A stretch of 64,000 nucleotides of DNA from Prorocentrum cordatum (Eukaryota > Sar > Dinophyceae > Prorocentrales > Prorocentraceae), in assembly GCA_963575745.1 (NCBI GenBank), contig CAUYUJ010015765.1, forward strand, positions 177,501 through 241,500, given 5' to 3'. Of this stretch, positions 31,754 through 43,943 are shown piece by piece. The notes under the pieces were generated by a model. That model searched no databases. It was given only the letters and a program-made list of their open reading frames with translations, and had not been told where the DNA came from. The position numbers were made by a program, and so were the translations under genes. Position 1 is the first letter of the stretch. The number at the start of each line of letters is the position of its first letter.

Positions 31754-34700
31754 CACTCGGCGCAAGGTCACGTTCCAGGACCCCATCAGTGATGAGCAGG
31801 ACCCGTTGTTGTACGATGACCAGCAGTACTCACATGTATTCGTGGCGAATATATCACAGTACAATGCGTCAGTTCGTGATTTCATATTGGGTTCGAAATG
31901 CGATGTGGTGGGCCTAGTGGAACACCACCTTCAGAGGACGAGTTCAGCCAGCGAGGCCCAGCGGCTTCAACCAGACGGCTGGCATTCACAGTACACTTGG
32001 ACAGCAGCCAGGAAGACGGGGCGATCAGCACACGGTACTCATGGGGGAGCATGTTGGCAACGTCGCTCGCACCTCCAGACTGCAGCGCACATACCCACCG
32101 TCAAGGGGAGCAGCGCCTTCGAGAAAGAGTTGAATGACATTGCGGTGGTGCACTGGGATTTGAAGGGAGGAATACGCATCGCACTCTTCGTGGTATACCT
32201 CGACAGCGGACCAGGCCTGACAGGGCCCAATGCAGCGAAGATGAAGCAGCTGACACAGTTGACGGCTAGTATCTCTACACCGTGGATGGCAGTGGGTGAT
32301 TGGAACGTTACCCCCGATGAGTTCATGCAGTCCACGTGGGCGAAGAAGCCCAAAGTTACCCCAGTTTGTCCGAATACCGATGCGACGTGTACGAGTGGCA
32401 GAGGCCGCATGTTAGATTATGTCATTTGCCCACCAATGTTCAGGCCTTTCTTGGGTGGCGTCATGGCGGTAACGAAGGTCCCGTGGAGACCTCATGCTGG
32501 ATTGCACATCCGTATCGCCAGGAAGCCAGCCAAGTTGCAGATCTTGTCTCCTGTTAGGGCAGAGCAGCACAAAGTACCGTACATCACGGTGCACGTCGAG
32601 AAAGGCACCAAGAGGAAGCAGCGAGACCGAGAGCAGCATGCAAAGCTTACGGAGCACCTGCCAGAGTTGGACGACATAATCTACGACACAGACCTGTCGG
32701 AAGAACAACAAGCTCTCCAACAAGAACGAGCAGACATCGACAAGCTCCTCGAACCGACGTACTCCAGAGAGGTATTGGCTACGGCCTCGGATGACGTATG
32801 GCAAGATATTCGAAGGCAGACAGAACATTGTGAATTATTCAGCCCAGACAAGACCACGGTGGACAGTTTGGCTTTTCAGTTAACAGAAACGAGCAGCGTG
32901 CAGTTGGGCGAGCAGTACACCCGATGGGCACAAGCAGCAGACCATACCCTGGCCATCTTGTGCGACAGAGAAGACCAAGTTAAAACGGTTCGAGGACGGC
33001 CAGCGAAGTACCGCTTGGTCCCAGTAGCCCCTCGGCGTGAGCAGCGCGCGCAGGAACCAGAACAAGCCCGACATGACCGTTGGGTGGAAATGGGATCTCT
33101 CCTACGGCAATTGGCAGTTTCAAAGAACTCTACTCGACAGCAGCAACTTCGAGGAATGTTACGATCTCAATTGACGCACATAGAATCATTGGAGCACCCA
33201 CCACTGCCACCGTCCAGCCTCAACTGTGTACGCCAAGATGAGAAAGAAGACTCTTGGGCCTTGGATATTATTCGCAAGACAGAGCTGGACACAGACCACC
33301 AGTTGTGGAGTGAAGCAATACTTCAAGCGGCGCAGCGGGCTGAACGGCACGGCAAGCGAGCCTGGCAGAAAGCGAAGCAGAGCATCCACCGTTGGGCAAA
33401 GAAGGCCATGGACGGCAACATGAAGGAAGCTCATGGATATCTCAAGCGGCCCGAATCCCTCTCGCTTCCTGAGCTGTGCATCGACCCCGACAGCAGTGGA
33501 GTTATCGCCAACTTGCAAAGTGCGGTGGAGACGAGAGCCAGACAATGGAAGGCAAGATGGACCAAGCACGACGAGTACCACGAGACCAAGGCACAGATGC
33601 AGAAGCTGCGCTCACGGGCTGAAGCAGACCTTCCAGAGCGTGAACCCATCACCTTGGACCAACGGGAAGCAGCTCTCAGGACGACGCCCAATTCCTGAGG
33701 CCAAGGTTCGGACATGTGGAAAGTGCAGCATATGAAGGCGTTGGCACCCCAGGCCAAAGAGGAATTGGCCGTCTTGCTCACCAGATGTGAGCAAAGCCTT
33801 TCATGGCCGCACCAATGGTTACACAGTTGGCATGAACTTCTACGCAAAGGATCCAATTTGAAAGCTGGAGACGAGAGGCCGATCGGCTTGATACCTTTAC
33901 CAATACGACTTTGGGGGCGAATCCGACAACCAACCATGGCAGAGTGGAGCAGCAAGAAGGCAGCCTTTTGGGATGCAGCAGTGGCCCAGTCGTCAGCCCT
34001 CCAGGCAGCTCTCTTCAGCATGGCCATGGACGAAAGCAGTGCCTGGGATGGAACGCAAGCGCGGGGCTCAATCTATTTGGACACCAAGAAGTTCTACGAT
34101 TTGATCAGCATCCCGATCTTGATTGATCGCGCTTTGAAGCTTGATTTTCCCCCCGTGGAGCTCTACCTCAATTGTCTGGCACACCTCGCTCCGCGAGCGA
34201 TCAGAGCAGGAGGAGCGTTCGCTCCACCAATAATCCCTGGGAACAACATCGTACCAGGGTGCAACAATGCAAATAATGGTGCAAGGGCTTTCTTATACGA
34301 AGTTTTGGAACGAGCTCACAATCAGGTACCCCGAGCACTTCCCAGACAGTATGCGGACGATGTCACGGCGAGGTCCGACGGCTCGTGCAAGCAAGTCAAG
34401 CACGAGTTGACAACTGTTGCGGTCGAGTTGGTCAAAGGATGCATTGCGAGCAAGTTGGAGATGTCGGACAAGTCGGCAGTGATGGCATCCCACCCAAGTA
34501 TTGAAAAAGCAGTCTCGCAAGCAGTTCGGCAACTAGGGGCAACAGTCAAAGGAGCCTCGTACGTACGCGACCTCGGCATCGACATGGCGAGAGGACGCAA
34601 GAGGCGCACCACGACGGCTACGGAGAGACGCAAAGCGGCCAGAGCACGAATACGCCGAGCCAGGGTTTTCAAAGGGGCAGGCAAGCGTAGACGGAAGCTG

Positions 34701-37118
34701 GCCACGCTCAACTTAGTCAATGTCCGTGCTAAATCATCATACGACGTCCCTGCAGTAGGCCAGTCTCCAACAGCGGCGCGACGTGCAAGAGCTGAAGCAG
34801 CAGACATGCTCGGGTACACGACAGGCGGCAGGGGTACATCCATGGTGATGTTGTTGCGCTACTTCGAGAGGGACCCCAAAGCTGTTGGGCTCCGCCGCCA
34901 AGTCGCAGAATGGATTAAGCTTTGGAAGCGGTGGCCAGACTACCATGACAAATTACGAGGAGATTGGCACACAGCAGTACAGCGACTCCAGCGGGCACGA
35001 CCTAGAGGACGTTGGAACGTGGTGACAGGGCCGATGGCAGCTCTCATCCAGAGACTTTCTGAACTAGGATGGCAGCTAACTGAGCCAGACACGTGGACGG
35101 ATGCGCAGGAGAATGAATGGACGATGGCCCAGCAACCACACCAGCACAAGATGAATGCAAGCCGTGAGCTGCCACCTTCAGTTGGTAGCCAGGACGTTCA
35201 AGGTAGCAGAGTCCACCGACATCCAGATGGCCAACCACAGCAGGCTGCGACCAACATGGACGGCGACCACGACCCCTTCGAAAACATGGAGGACAACACA
35301 GATGGCCAGCAATTTCTGGATGGAATGGGTTCTTACACAAATAAGCACAGAGGAGCAGGAACCAAAGTTGAAAACTATGTGCCAGGACAAGTTCCAGCTC
35401 CAACGGAAGACAATGACCGTCGGAATGGGCCGCCATATCAGCAGTCAGACGGCATACTTGGAGATGAAGACACCACCCAACTCATGGCGACCATCACGGC
35501 GGACGTCATCAAGGAGCTGTGGCAGCAGGCGGCCAGAGATCGCCACGGAGGAGGCTGGAGTTCTACGCCAGACCTCACGACAGCAAGCTGAACCCTACAG
35601 AGAATGAGACGTACAGAGTCACATCGTGAAGCTGGTGCGCTAGAAGCAGTTATTTGCAATACCATTTGGACCGAAGATCGCTGCCGTGCTGAAGGCTACG
35701 AGTGTGATGGAGTCTGTACCAGGTGCGCGACAGGCCAGAAAGAGACGATGGCCCACCGCGTCTGGAGCTGCCCTCACACATGCGGTCAGGACCACCCTTG
35801 GATCCGTCAGAGCGCCAAGCTATGTGATGAAGCAGTCCGAGACATTACTAACGGGACCAACCTGGAGCTGTGGCTAAGAGGGCTACTACCATCCACGTGG
35901 AACTCCGTACCGCCTCCGCCTTCGCGGGGCACGCCTTGCCTGCCGTACTACATCGATTGGGACGGGCCGACCGTCACGCTCGAGGGCACGGTGAACTTCG
36001 AGGACCGCATCGAGTGCAAGCTGGCCTTCCTGGACGGCTCGGCTTCGAGCAGCGACGCGCGCCTTGCGCGCGCGGGCTGGGGCGTCTACTTTGCCCAGTC
36101 CGCTGCCTGTGTGGAAAATGACGACCCCGACACCCCTCGGCCAGGAGCTTGCGGGGGCTTAGACGGAGCCCAGACGGTCCCGTGTGCGGAGTTGGCGGCC
36201 CTCTGGTGGGCCTTAAAAATGACCAAAGGGCCGATTTGGCTCTACACGGACAGCCAGATCGTTTACGACGGATGGCACGGTTCCTCGGACACCTCGGGAG
36301 AACTCAGAGGCTGGTGGAAGAGGGTCTTCTCCAAAGCTCAAGGTCGACGAGTGATGCTCAGTAAGTGTAATTCGCACCTAGATAGAGTTTCGCTAGCCTC
36401 CCTGGTCCAGACCCCCTGTGTCTCCCGAGGCAACGACCTTGCCGACAAATTCGCCCAACCAGGAGTTGAGCAGGTTTCAGCTGAAATCGACCCAGAGGTC
36501 AGAGATCTAGCCCGTGCTGAATTTAAAGTGTGGTTGGTCCAGAGGAGGCTGGCTATAGTCAACGCGGCGTCCGCTTGTGCCGCCTACGAGCGTAAGAGCC
36601 GCCCGCGTAAGGATTGCCGTGTGCCGCCCGCTGCCTGGCGCGTAAGGAAGGCTCTTGAAGCGTCTTCGGGGCACCTGGTCTCCAAGGTCGGCCCCTCCTG
36701 GGTGTGTTGCCACTGCCAGAGTGGCCCTGGGAAGTTTTCTATTTTGGACTGGCTTCGCAGTGGCAAATGTCCAGGACCCCAGTACCATAGAGTAGAGTCT
36801 CAAGGTATACCTGTGCGCCTTCCCTCTCGGTTCCGTATCGGGGACAAGGCGGTGCATGAGTCACACAATGCAGCAATATTGTATGGCCAGATTTTTTGTT
36901 GGAGGTGTGGGTGCCTTGGCTCGAAGACCCCCACGGGTGGTAGACTGGGGGCGGGCATCGTCGGCATGTGTAAAGGGCACCCCACCCCTGCAGGCCAAGA
37001 GGCTTTGAATAAAATTCGGCGTTGGGAGGTCCCCTCAACGAAGGGTAAGGCCGTGTGGCCCGATGGCACCCCCAATGCCCCCAGGCACCCAAAGCGTGAA
37101 GTGCGCCGCAAGGGTTAA
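31740..37118 (+). pseudogene. LINE ORF2: endonuclease, reverse transcriptase, RNase H (two in-frame TGA)
   Basis: One frame runs about 1,790 codons. The endonuclease region shows DVVGLVEHHLQ near 31900, AVGDWNVTP near 32290 and RMLDYVICPP near 32410. The reverse transcriptase shows RPIGLIPLPIRLWGR (33880), YLDTKKFYD (34076, motif A), NNIVPGCNNANNGARAF (34240, motif B) and QYADDV with YADD at 34350-34361 (motif C). The RNase H shows LAFLDGSASS (36020), CAELAALWW (36185), LYTDSQIVYDGW (36242) and GNDLADKFA (36430), which supply the acidic catalytic residues. Two further CxxC pairs (CCHCQSG, CWRCGC) close the protein before TAA at 37116. TGA at 33696-33698 lies between endonuclease and reverse transcriptase, and TGA at 35589-35591 between reverse transcriptase and RNase H. 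Either could derive from CGA by CpG decay. Three proteins or readthrough are less likely alternatives. Confidence 0.9.
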
Positions 37119-37338
37119 GATAACCCCAGATGCGCCAGCGGCATATCGGCGGGATTTGCTGTCTGGTTAGTAATCGTCCTGTAATCGTCCTCCTCCCCCC
37201 CTCGCTCGCCGCCGAAAAAAGGGGAAGGAGGGGGCCGTGCCGATGCACGACCCGGCGCCCGCTCGTGCCCGCCGTGCCCCCCGCGCTGGCGCCGGGAGTC
37301 GACCCGGAGCCGCTCTGCGACGCGCCCGGGGGTCGGGA
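37119..37338. other. LINE 3' flank, no gene
   Basis: GC-rich sequence with CCTCGCTCGCCGCCGAAAAAAGG, a phrase also seen near 5415-5430 in modified form (CCTCGCTCGCCGCCGAGC). Confidence 0.4.
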
Positions 37339-37728
37339 GAGGAGGAGGAGGAGGAGGAGGAGGAGGACGAGGAGGAGGAGGAGGAGGAGGGAGGAGGAGG
37401 AGGAGGAGGAGGAGGAGAGGAGGAGGGGGGGAAGGAAGAGGAGGAGGAGGAGGAGGAGGAGGAGGAGGAGGAGGAGAGGAGGAGGAGGAGGAGGAGGGGG
37501 AGAAGAAGGAGGAGGAGGAGGAGGAGGAGGAGGAGGGGAGGAGGAGGAGGAGGAGGAGAAGGAGGAGGAGGGGGGGAGGGAGGAGGAGGGAGGGAGGAGG
37601 AGGAGGAGGAGTACGAGGAGAAAGGAGGAGGAGGAGGGGGAGAAGAAAGAGAGGAGGAGGAGGAGGAGGAGGAGGAGGAGGAGGAGGAGGAGGAGGAGGA
37701 GGAGGAGGAGGAGGAGGAGGGGGGGAAG
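37339..37728. repeat. (GGA)n array
   Basis: About 390 bp of GGA with short GGGG and AAG breaks. It yields long spurious frames on both strands. Confidence 0.97.
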
Positions 37729-37904
37729 GGGGCCAGGGGACGGGCTCCGCTTCCTGAGGCTATTTCTTGACAACCATGGGGTCCAGGGAGGGCCCCTGGA
37801 GGGAGAAAAAAAACGTAAAAGCCCTTTTTGTCGTACATGTGTACATGTGTACTGAAATGTAAATTTACATGTTCATTTGTGTGTATGTATACACATATCG
37901 TTCT

Positions 37905-37954
37905 CTTTTTCTCTCTCTCTCTCTCTCTCTTGCCTCTCTCTCTCTCTCTCTCTC
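37905..37954. repeat. (CT)n array
   Basis: CT dinucleotides interrupted by CTTGC. Confidence 0.9.
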
Positions 37955-37997
37955 CATTGGCGCCGCGCACAAGGGGGCAGGGGGATGGGAGTGGAGG

Positions 37998-38085
37998 CTT
38001 CTTAGAAAGGGGCTGTTTCTTCGAAGGCGCCGGCCTTACATCTACAGACAAGGCCCGCGCCTTCTGAGAAGCAGGGGTGCTTCTA
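37998..38085. repeat. TTCT-N-AGAAGG palindrome cluster
   Basis: GGCTTCTTAGAAAGG, TTTCTTCGAAGG, GCCTTCTGAGAAGC and GCTTCTAAGTAGCC within 90 bp. Similar to 14575 and 29590. Confidence 0.65.
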
Positions 38086-38284
38086 AGTAGCCGTCCCCCA
38101 TCCCCATACCGCCTTCTGCGCGTGGCCGACGGTCATCTTAGCGTTCGAATCCACGTTGCGTGCATTCCGCGTCAAGCCTCTGAGCTGGAAAGCTGGAAAC
38201 GGGTGCACAATATGTTTGTATGAGGTCCTCGATTCACGCACCGACGACCTTCGCCAGCGTGGCGTATGTATGTATGTATCGTGT

Positions 38285-38950
<666 letters not shown>

Positions 38951-39039
38951 GTGTGTATTCCTATTCCCATATTTCTATTACCCGGACCCCCCCCACCCAC
39001 CCCCACCCCACATGCACCCCTAAACGGGACCCCCCTGGG

Positions 39040-39345
39040 ACGCCCCAGGGACGACCTTTCGGACGTCTCGGCGGCCCCCGGGACGCCCTTGGAAAAGGGC
39101 CTCTGGCCCTTCTGAACCTCCCAGGGCGCCTTGCCCGGCCTTGCGAGCAGACTCGAAGCGATCAGAGGGGTCATCGGAGAGGCGCAAGAGAGACCCAAGA
39201 CAGCACAAGAGCGCTCCAAGAGGAACCTCGATGGTCCGAGGACGGCCCACGAGGCCCCCAAGACGCCCCAAGAGGCCGTTAAGAAAGCCCCGCAGAAGCA
39301 ACAAACGTCCCATCGCCTTGGGAATACATATATATATATATGTGA
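39040..39345 (-). repeat. Inverted relative of the 18-22 kb higher-order repeat
   Basis: Read on the minus strand, 39140-39300 carries TTGGGGGCCTCGTGGGCCGT, CTCTTGGAGCGCTCTTGTGC and ATCGCTTCGAGTCTGCTCGC in the same order as 20190-20310. As in that block, a TA run lies at the edge (39329-39342). This is a diverged single copy of the block tail. Confidence 0.7.
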
Positions 39346-39790
39346 GGGGACGATTGTGGTATAATGTGCGTCCCCTCTCTTTCCGTATTTTCACTCCATC
39401 ACTACCCTTATCCCTCCTGTTACGCTATGCTCTGTAATCTTTTTAGCATGATTCATCCTCGTAATTGTCCTCACCCTTTCGTTATATCGTTAATCTTCCC
39501 TTTCTCCTCATCATGGCCTTCGCCGACTTTCCGATTCCCTCTCCCCACTCTCCCTCATCCTCCTCATCATCCTCCTGCTCTCCTTCATCCTCATTCTTTT
39601 TTCTGCTCCTCATAGGCATCTTCATCGCCATCATCATCAGCATCGTCATCATCGTAACCAGCATGACCACCATCATCACCATCCCCATTATCACTTGCAC
39701 CGTCGCTGTGGCAAGTGTCGTTGCGGCCTCCTCGCTTCCTCCTACTGCGACGACCCAGGCGTCGAGACAGTAGGACTCGCGCCGTGCAGT
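39346..39790. other. No gene seen; CTC/CAT-rich
   Basis: Pyrimidine-rich sequence with CATCAT and TCCTCAT words (39540-39690). No coding signal. Confidence 0.4.
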
Positions 39791-39794
39791 TTCC

Positions 39795-39829
39795 CCCGGA
39801 GCGGCGGGGGCGCAGCTCTGGGGAAAAAT
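39795..39829 (-). repeat. Degenerate copy of the CCCCCGA...TCGGGGG hairpin
   Basis: GCAGTTTCCCCCGGAGCGGC ... GCTCTGGGGAAAAAT resembles the hairpin core of the 54-60 kb tandem repeat. It lies just beyond the 3' end of the transposase-like gene. Confidence 0.5.
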
Positions 39830-40009
39830 CAACCGACTAAGAAGTCAATGTCGTGACGACGTCTATGATCAGGCGCCCATGGATGTAAGGTCTTGAGGCT
39901 CTACCGAAGACACGGCCCCGAGACCGACTCAGAGAAAGTGCGCATAGGGAGAGGAAGGGCACGGAATGGAAACTTTGAACGCCGACGAAGAGGTAAAAAT
40001 CGGCATCAG

Positions 40010-42252
40010 CTACCGCTGGCGAGCGCGCGCGGTGGGAGCTTCGCCAGCAGCGCCGCGCGACGCGGGCTTGCGCTTCAAAGCGAAAGCTGTTCTCTTGATC
40101 CTAGGCACTCTGCGATCGCGCAGACTGTCCAAGAGCGCCCTAGCGGGCTTCTTCTGAGCACCGCGCCGCCCGGCAGTCGCGGCCTCGCGAGCCGCTGGCT
40201 TTCCCCGAGCGCACGCGGCGCGTTCGGCAATCAGCCGCGCGACTCTCTGTCGGGCTTCGCGGAGCGGAAGCCGCGCGGGCGCCAGGACGTCGGCGCCGCG
40301 CTGCTCCGGGAGCGCACAGTAACTCTTCCAATCTCCACGGGGAAAGCCCATGCCATAATGCTTCGCGATAGCACGTTGGCCTGTCGCAGCTGCCGCAGCG
40401 TCGGCGAATACAGCGCGCAATTGTGGGCTTGCAGCTTGCCCAAGAAGCCAATCCTAAGTTGCAGCTCCGCCGTCGAAGCGTAGATGTCTCCCTGGTCGCG
40501 AAACCACGCGTTGATTTCGTGGTCGAATGATTCGTTGACGGACGTGCCAGACCCCAACAGGGCTGAGCGCGCCGCTGGCAAGGAATGCCTGAATCGCTGA
40601 TTATTGAAGAACCATTGCATGCGGGCTGGGGCGGTCGCATTGTAAAGCAATCTCCTGAATTGAACGTTATTCACGTGAGTGCGGCGAGCAAGCTCTTCTG
40701 GAACAAATGCGCTCAGCGCGGCGATAGCTTCGATGAAATCGCGCGTCGTTTTCCATGGCAGCTCGGCGTTCACGTTGTCGATAACGTATTGAGCTCGCGA
40801 CTTCACCAGAGAATGATCGAGTATCTGTGCTCGCGCGCGCTCCTCTATTGGCCGCAGGTTCGGGGCGTTCGCCCCGTCGAACGGCGCCCCCCAGTAGTTC
40901 GCGGGTAGCGTGCAATCCACCTTCGTAAACTTGGCCATTAGTATCCGCAATAGTCGCGATCCCACTGTCTTTTTCCTCCAGTGCGTCTCCTCGTACGTGA
41001 TGGGCAGATGAACCGGGTCGAGGCTCAAGACCGATAAATTGGGAAAACATGAACCTCGCAAGGAGCGGAATAGCGCGCTGCTCGGCTGGTCACTGGCGAC
41101 GGGCGCCGTCTGCGATCTGCACGCCGCCGACCAACGAGCTGCAAGGGCTCCAGCTATTTCATCAGCCCCCTCGTCCTTCGTCAGGAAAACGCCGAGCGCC
41201 GCGCCTGTCCGGCCCGCGAGAGTCAGAACGCGGCGCTTGGCGTCCACGTCTGGCACGGGCGCAGCGTCGCGCACTGCTTGTGCAGACCGATAGTCTGCCT
41301 GGCCCTTGACATTGCGCAGAATGCGGATAGTGGCGTCCATGGAGATGTGGAGGAATTCCTTGTGTCGGTGGCATTCTTCCATCAACGCAGCGCTGCGCCT
41401 CTCTACGTGCGCGCAGTTGAACACGTCTTCCATAAGTTTTAGCCAGTGCTCAACGGCGGTCGGCAGCATGCTGCTCAACTCGGAGCCCTGCTCCGCGACG
41501 CGAGCGCACGCCCGCAACATCGCCGGGCGCGCGCGCCCATGGTGGCGCAAGAACTCCTGCAACAAGAAATCGGCGAAGCCACGGGTATAGCACGTGTACC
41601 CAACTCGTCTGCACGCGAGATTCTGCCCCACTGCTGCCTTGTTATGATACGAGGGCCCGTCGTCGTCGAGAACTAGGACAATGTCGTTGTCAATGGCGTT
41701 CTGTCCGCGATGAACGGCAGGAGATACTGTCTCGCGCAGGATCGCTGCAGACTGCCTCAGAAGGCCCCCCGTTGGAGCTCGCAGAAGCCGGTCGTTGTCG
41801 AACAACGCGCACACGACATTGAACTCCTTCGTGCCAGAGGCCACGAAGCGCGTCTTTCTGAGGTGGTACTTCGAGACGTGCGCGGCCAGGAGTACCTGCG
41901 TCGAGAACGACCGGAACGGACATAAACCGCAAGCAAATTTCAACTGCACGCCCTCGCTGTCCCGCTTGGGGCGCAGGAGCTTCACCTCGGCAGAGTAGCT
42001 CTTGACTTCCTTTTCCAGGCAGTCGAACAACTGTGTCCGCACCGCTGTCTCACCCTCGTCGCCGCTCGGGGATTCAGGTGTCTCCGCCGAGCCCACGTCC
42101 GCGAGCTCGCGGGGCTCGCGCTGCTCGGCCGCGAGGCACACCCAGCTCTCGCCGACGTCGTCCGCCGCGCTCTTGCCTCTGATCCGTCTCCGAGTCGGCG
42201 CCGGCGCGAGCCTTGCAGCGTCCCGCTCCTGCTGAGCGAGTGCGCCGCGCAT
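40010..42252 (-). pseudogene. C2H2 zinc finger plus DDE transposase-like protein, late frameshift
   Basis: The start is taken as ATG at 42250-42252 (MRGALAQQERD) because the earlier in-frame ATG at 42297 lies inside the paired leader motif. About residue 108 is a C2H2 finger (C108, C111, H125, H130 in FACGLCPFRSFSTQ...SKYH). Transposase-like signatures follow: LHISMDATIRIL with D306, LSVLSLDPVHLPITYEE with D412, and GSGTSVNESFDHEINAWFR with E574, an order and spacing suiting a DDE integrase-type core (inference). After about residue 630 (near 40330) the frame shifts: the coding-like sequence continues one frame over (DWKSYCALPEQ..., a basic Arg/Ala-rich tail with RDRRVPRIKR) to TAG at 40010-40012. 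In the original frame TGA occurs at 40231. A length near 748 residues is expected if the shift is an artefact. Likely role: DNA strand transfer for the element. Confidence 0.6.
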
Positions 42253-42285
42253 GTGAGATAGTGCGGGGAGGTGGTAGAACAAAAA

Positions 42286-42352
42286 ACAGGGCGGCAAAGC
42301 CTACCCACAGGTGGTACGACAAAGAAAGCACAGGGCGGCAAAGCCGACCCAC
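42286..42352 (-). promoter_or_regulatory. Paired leader motif before the transposase-like gene
   Basis: Two copies read on the minus strand: GTCGGCTTTGCCGCCCTG (42330-42352, preceded by GTGG) and GTAGGCTTTGCCGCCCTG (42286-42308), starts 44 bp apart. CGGC-TTT-GCCG is a small hairpin in the first copy. The ATG lies about 35 bases beyond the inner copy. GGCTCAAG lies 12 bases upstream of the outer copy. Confidence 0.75.
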
Positions 42353-42661
42353 GGGAAACGCGTGTCTTGAGCCGGAGAGCGATGAGGAGAGATAAGCAAC
42401 GATCCATCAGTGGCACTGACGTCGAACGTGTAAGAGCTCGACTAGTGGGGATATCGAGCGACTTGACAGCCCCACGCCACGTTTGACATATGGGAAGGCG
42501 GGAAGAGAATCCAGATATGATGGAGATGTTGCGCTTTTGTCGGCGCAAAGTGGCGATCGAAAATCGCGGCCCGAGCTCGACGGGGGCCCGCGCAATGGCG
42601 CCGGCGCCGCCGCGTCTCCCTGAGTCCAATCGCGGGCGCGAGTCGGCTCACGTCCCTGTTT

Positions 42662-43461
42662 TCAAACCGCTTGTCGCCTGTGCAGTCTGAGCATATCGGA
42701 AGCGAAATCTATGTTCAGGGTGTCTTCCCAGGCGACGCAGACCCCGCTGCACCGCGCGCACGCGAATACGTCGCCGTGAGGTTCCAATCGCTGCGCCAAC
42801 ATGGCCCACGCGGAGGTCGTCGAGCGCAAATGGGTAACTTCTGGGAACGGAAATGATCTCACCGTGGCCACGCACCCCTCCAGATAGTGGCCGATGCCGT
42901 CGACGTCGCCGTCATCCAACCCGCAAATGAAACAGCGATCGTGAACTGGGCTCGGGGCTGTCGCCGAGGCAAGTTCTGCGTTGGCAGACTGAAACCAGCG
43001 AGGCACAACAGCAAGGACTCCGGGCACTCCGGCGCCGCGCGGGCCACGCGAGGCCCTGGGCCTGCTCGAACTGACCGGCCTCACGAGTATATACGTTCTG
43101 TCTTGGCGAATCTGTTGACCCCGTGCGAAACGACGCGCTAATGTCCGTCTCCGCACGGCAGGGAAGCATGACATAATAGAATTTAATGTAATGTTTCATC
43201 TGAGACCCTTGATACCATCAGCGCGAAAGCCTCGATGTCAGCGGCGTCGTCTCTCTCCGGAGACGATGAAGGGGTTCGCGCTGCAGCCGCGCGCGCAGCC
43301 CGCGAGGACAGTCGATGCTTCTTGCGCGCCGGCGTCAGCGAGCGGGCGCCAGAGTAAGCGCGCCGCTGGCGAGGCCTCCCGCGCGGCGTGGGGTCGCTCA
43401 GCTCAGGGGACTGCGAGCTCAGAAACGGGGAGCCGGCAGCGCGCTGCGCGTCGGTGGCCAT
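42662..43461 (-). pseudogene. Small basic protein joined to a LINE-like zinc-knuckle tail, frameshifted
   Basis: ATG at 43459-43461 (MATDAQRAAGSPFLS) follows the paired motif directly. The first ~92 residues are Arg/Ser/Ala-rich, with RARKKHRL-like basic patches (PARKKHRLSSRAARAAAA), and end at TAA 43183-43185. Near 43150-43175 coding-like sequence resumes in another frame: RRRTLARRFARGQQIRQDRT, then CFICGLDDGDVDGIGHYLEG followed by C (C-x2-C-x11-H-x4-C), then a helical region to TGA at 42662. That knuckle resembles the C-terminal zinc knuckle of many LINE reverse transcriptases (family knowledge). It may be a captured LINE fragment or a DNA-binding adaptor of the element. Confidence 0.5.
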
Positions 43462-43484
43462 TGCGCCAAAGTACAGGACAACTC

Positions 43485-43582
43485 ACAGGACAGCAATGCC
43501 GATCCTCCACGAGGCAGCGCAGCAGGCCGGCATGGGCTAGCGATGCAGATAGTTAAATGACAGGCCGGCAAAGCCGAGCCAC
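43485..43582 (-). promoter_or_regulatory. Paired leader motif before the small basic protein
   Basis: Outer copy CTCGGCTTTGCCGGCCTG (43560-43582), inner degenerate copy ATCGGCATTGCTGTCCTG (43485-43508), 75 bp apart. CCTGT is repeated again at about 43473. The ATG is about 25 bases beyond the inner copy. CTCTCAAGG lies 14 bases upstream of the outer copy. Confidence 0.7.
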
Positions 43583-43943
43583 GCCAAAGCGATGGTCCTT
43601 GAGAGAAAAACAGCTACGGTTTGCTCTGTGCTGAGTACTACTGCGACGACGACTGCAGCATATACCCGTGCTGGTACTACTTGTGACACAGGCCTCTGCT
43701 GAAATTCGCATTATCTGGAAAACCTGTTACCTCGCGGAACTGTTATCTGGCAAACGCATTTATCCGAACAACCAAATACTGTTTTCTATCTTGCGTTATC
43801 GCACCACTACTTCCGCAGAGCTTGAGCGCCAGCGCAACGGCACCTCATGAAGGCGGCGCGCAATCGCAACGGCCTCGCCAGGGCGCGACCTCCACTGCGG
43901 GCCGGCGAAACGCACGATCGAAATTGGCCGCGGTGCGCACGCA
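43583..43943. repeat. Intergenic region with decayed ATCTGGC repeats
   Basis: Between the paired motif and the end of the nuclease gene. 43705-43800 holds CATTATCTGGAAAACCTGTT, ACTGTTATCTGGCAAACGCA and similar degenerate ~20 bp units, also found at 61195-61335 and 62665-62715. Confidence 0.6.

Larger units (their letters stand above)
30584..37130 (+). mobile_element. LINE-type non-LTR retrotransposon, about 6.5 kb, decayed
   Basis: In order: a zinc-finger ORF1, an AP-like endonuclease, a reverse transcriptase with YADD, an RNase H and a C-terminal Cys-rich tail, which is the architecture of RNase H-carrying LINEs (established). The long frames with few breaks suggest a fairly young copy. Breaks are at least two frameshifts in ORF1 (about 31085 and 31220), an ORF1/ORF2 frame change near 31745, and in-frame TGA codons at 33696 and 35589. 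No poly(A) tail or target-site duplication was seen. The 5' side is a CTC array, and the 3' side leads into a GGA array. Confidence 0.9.
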
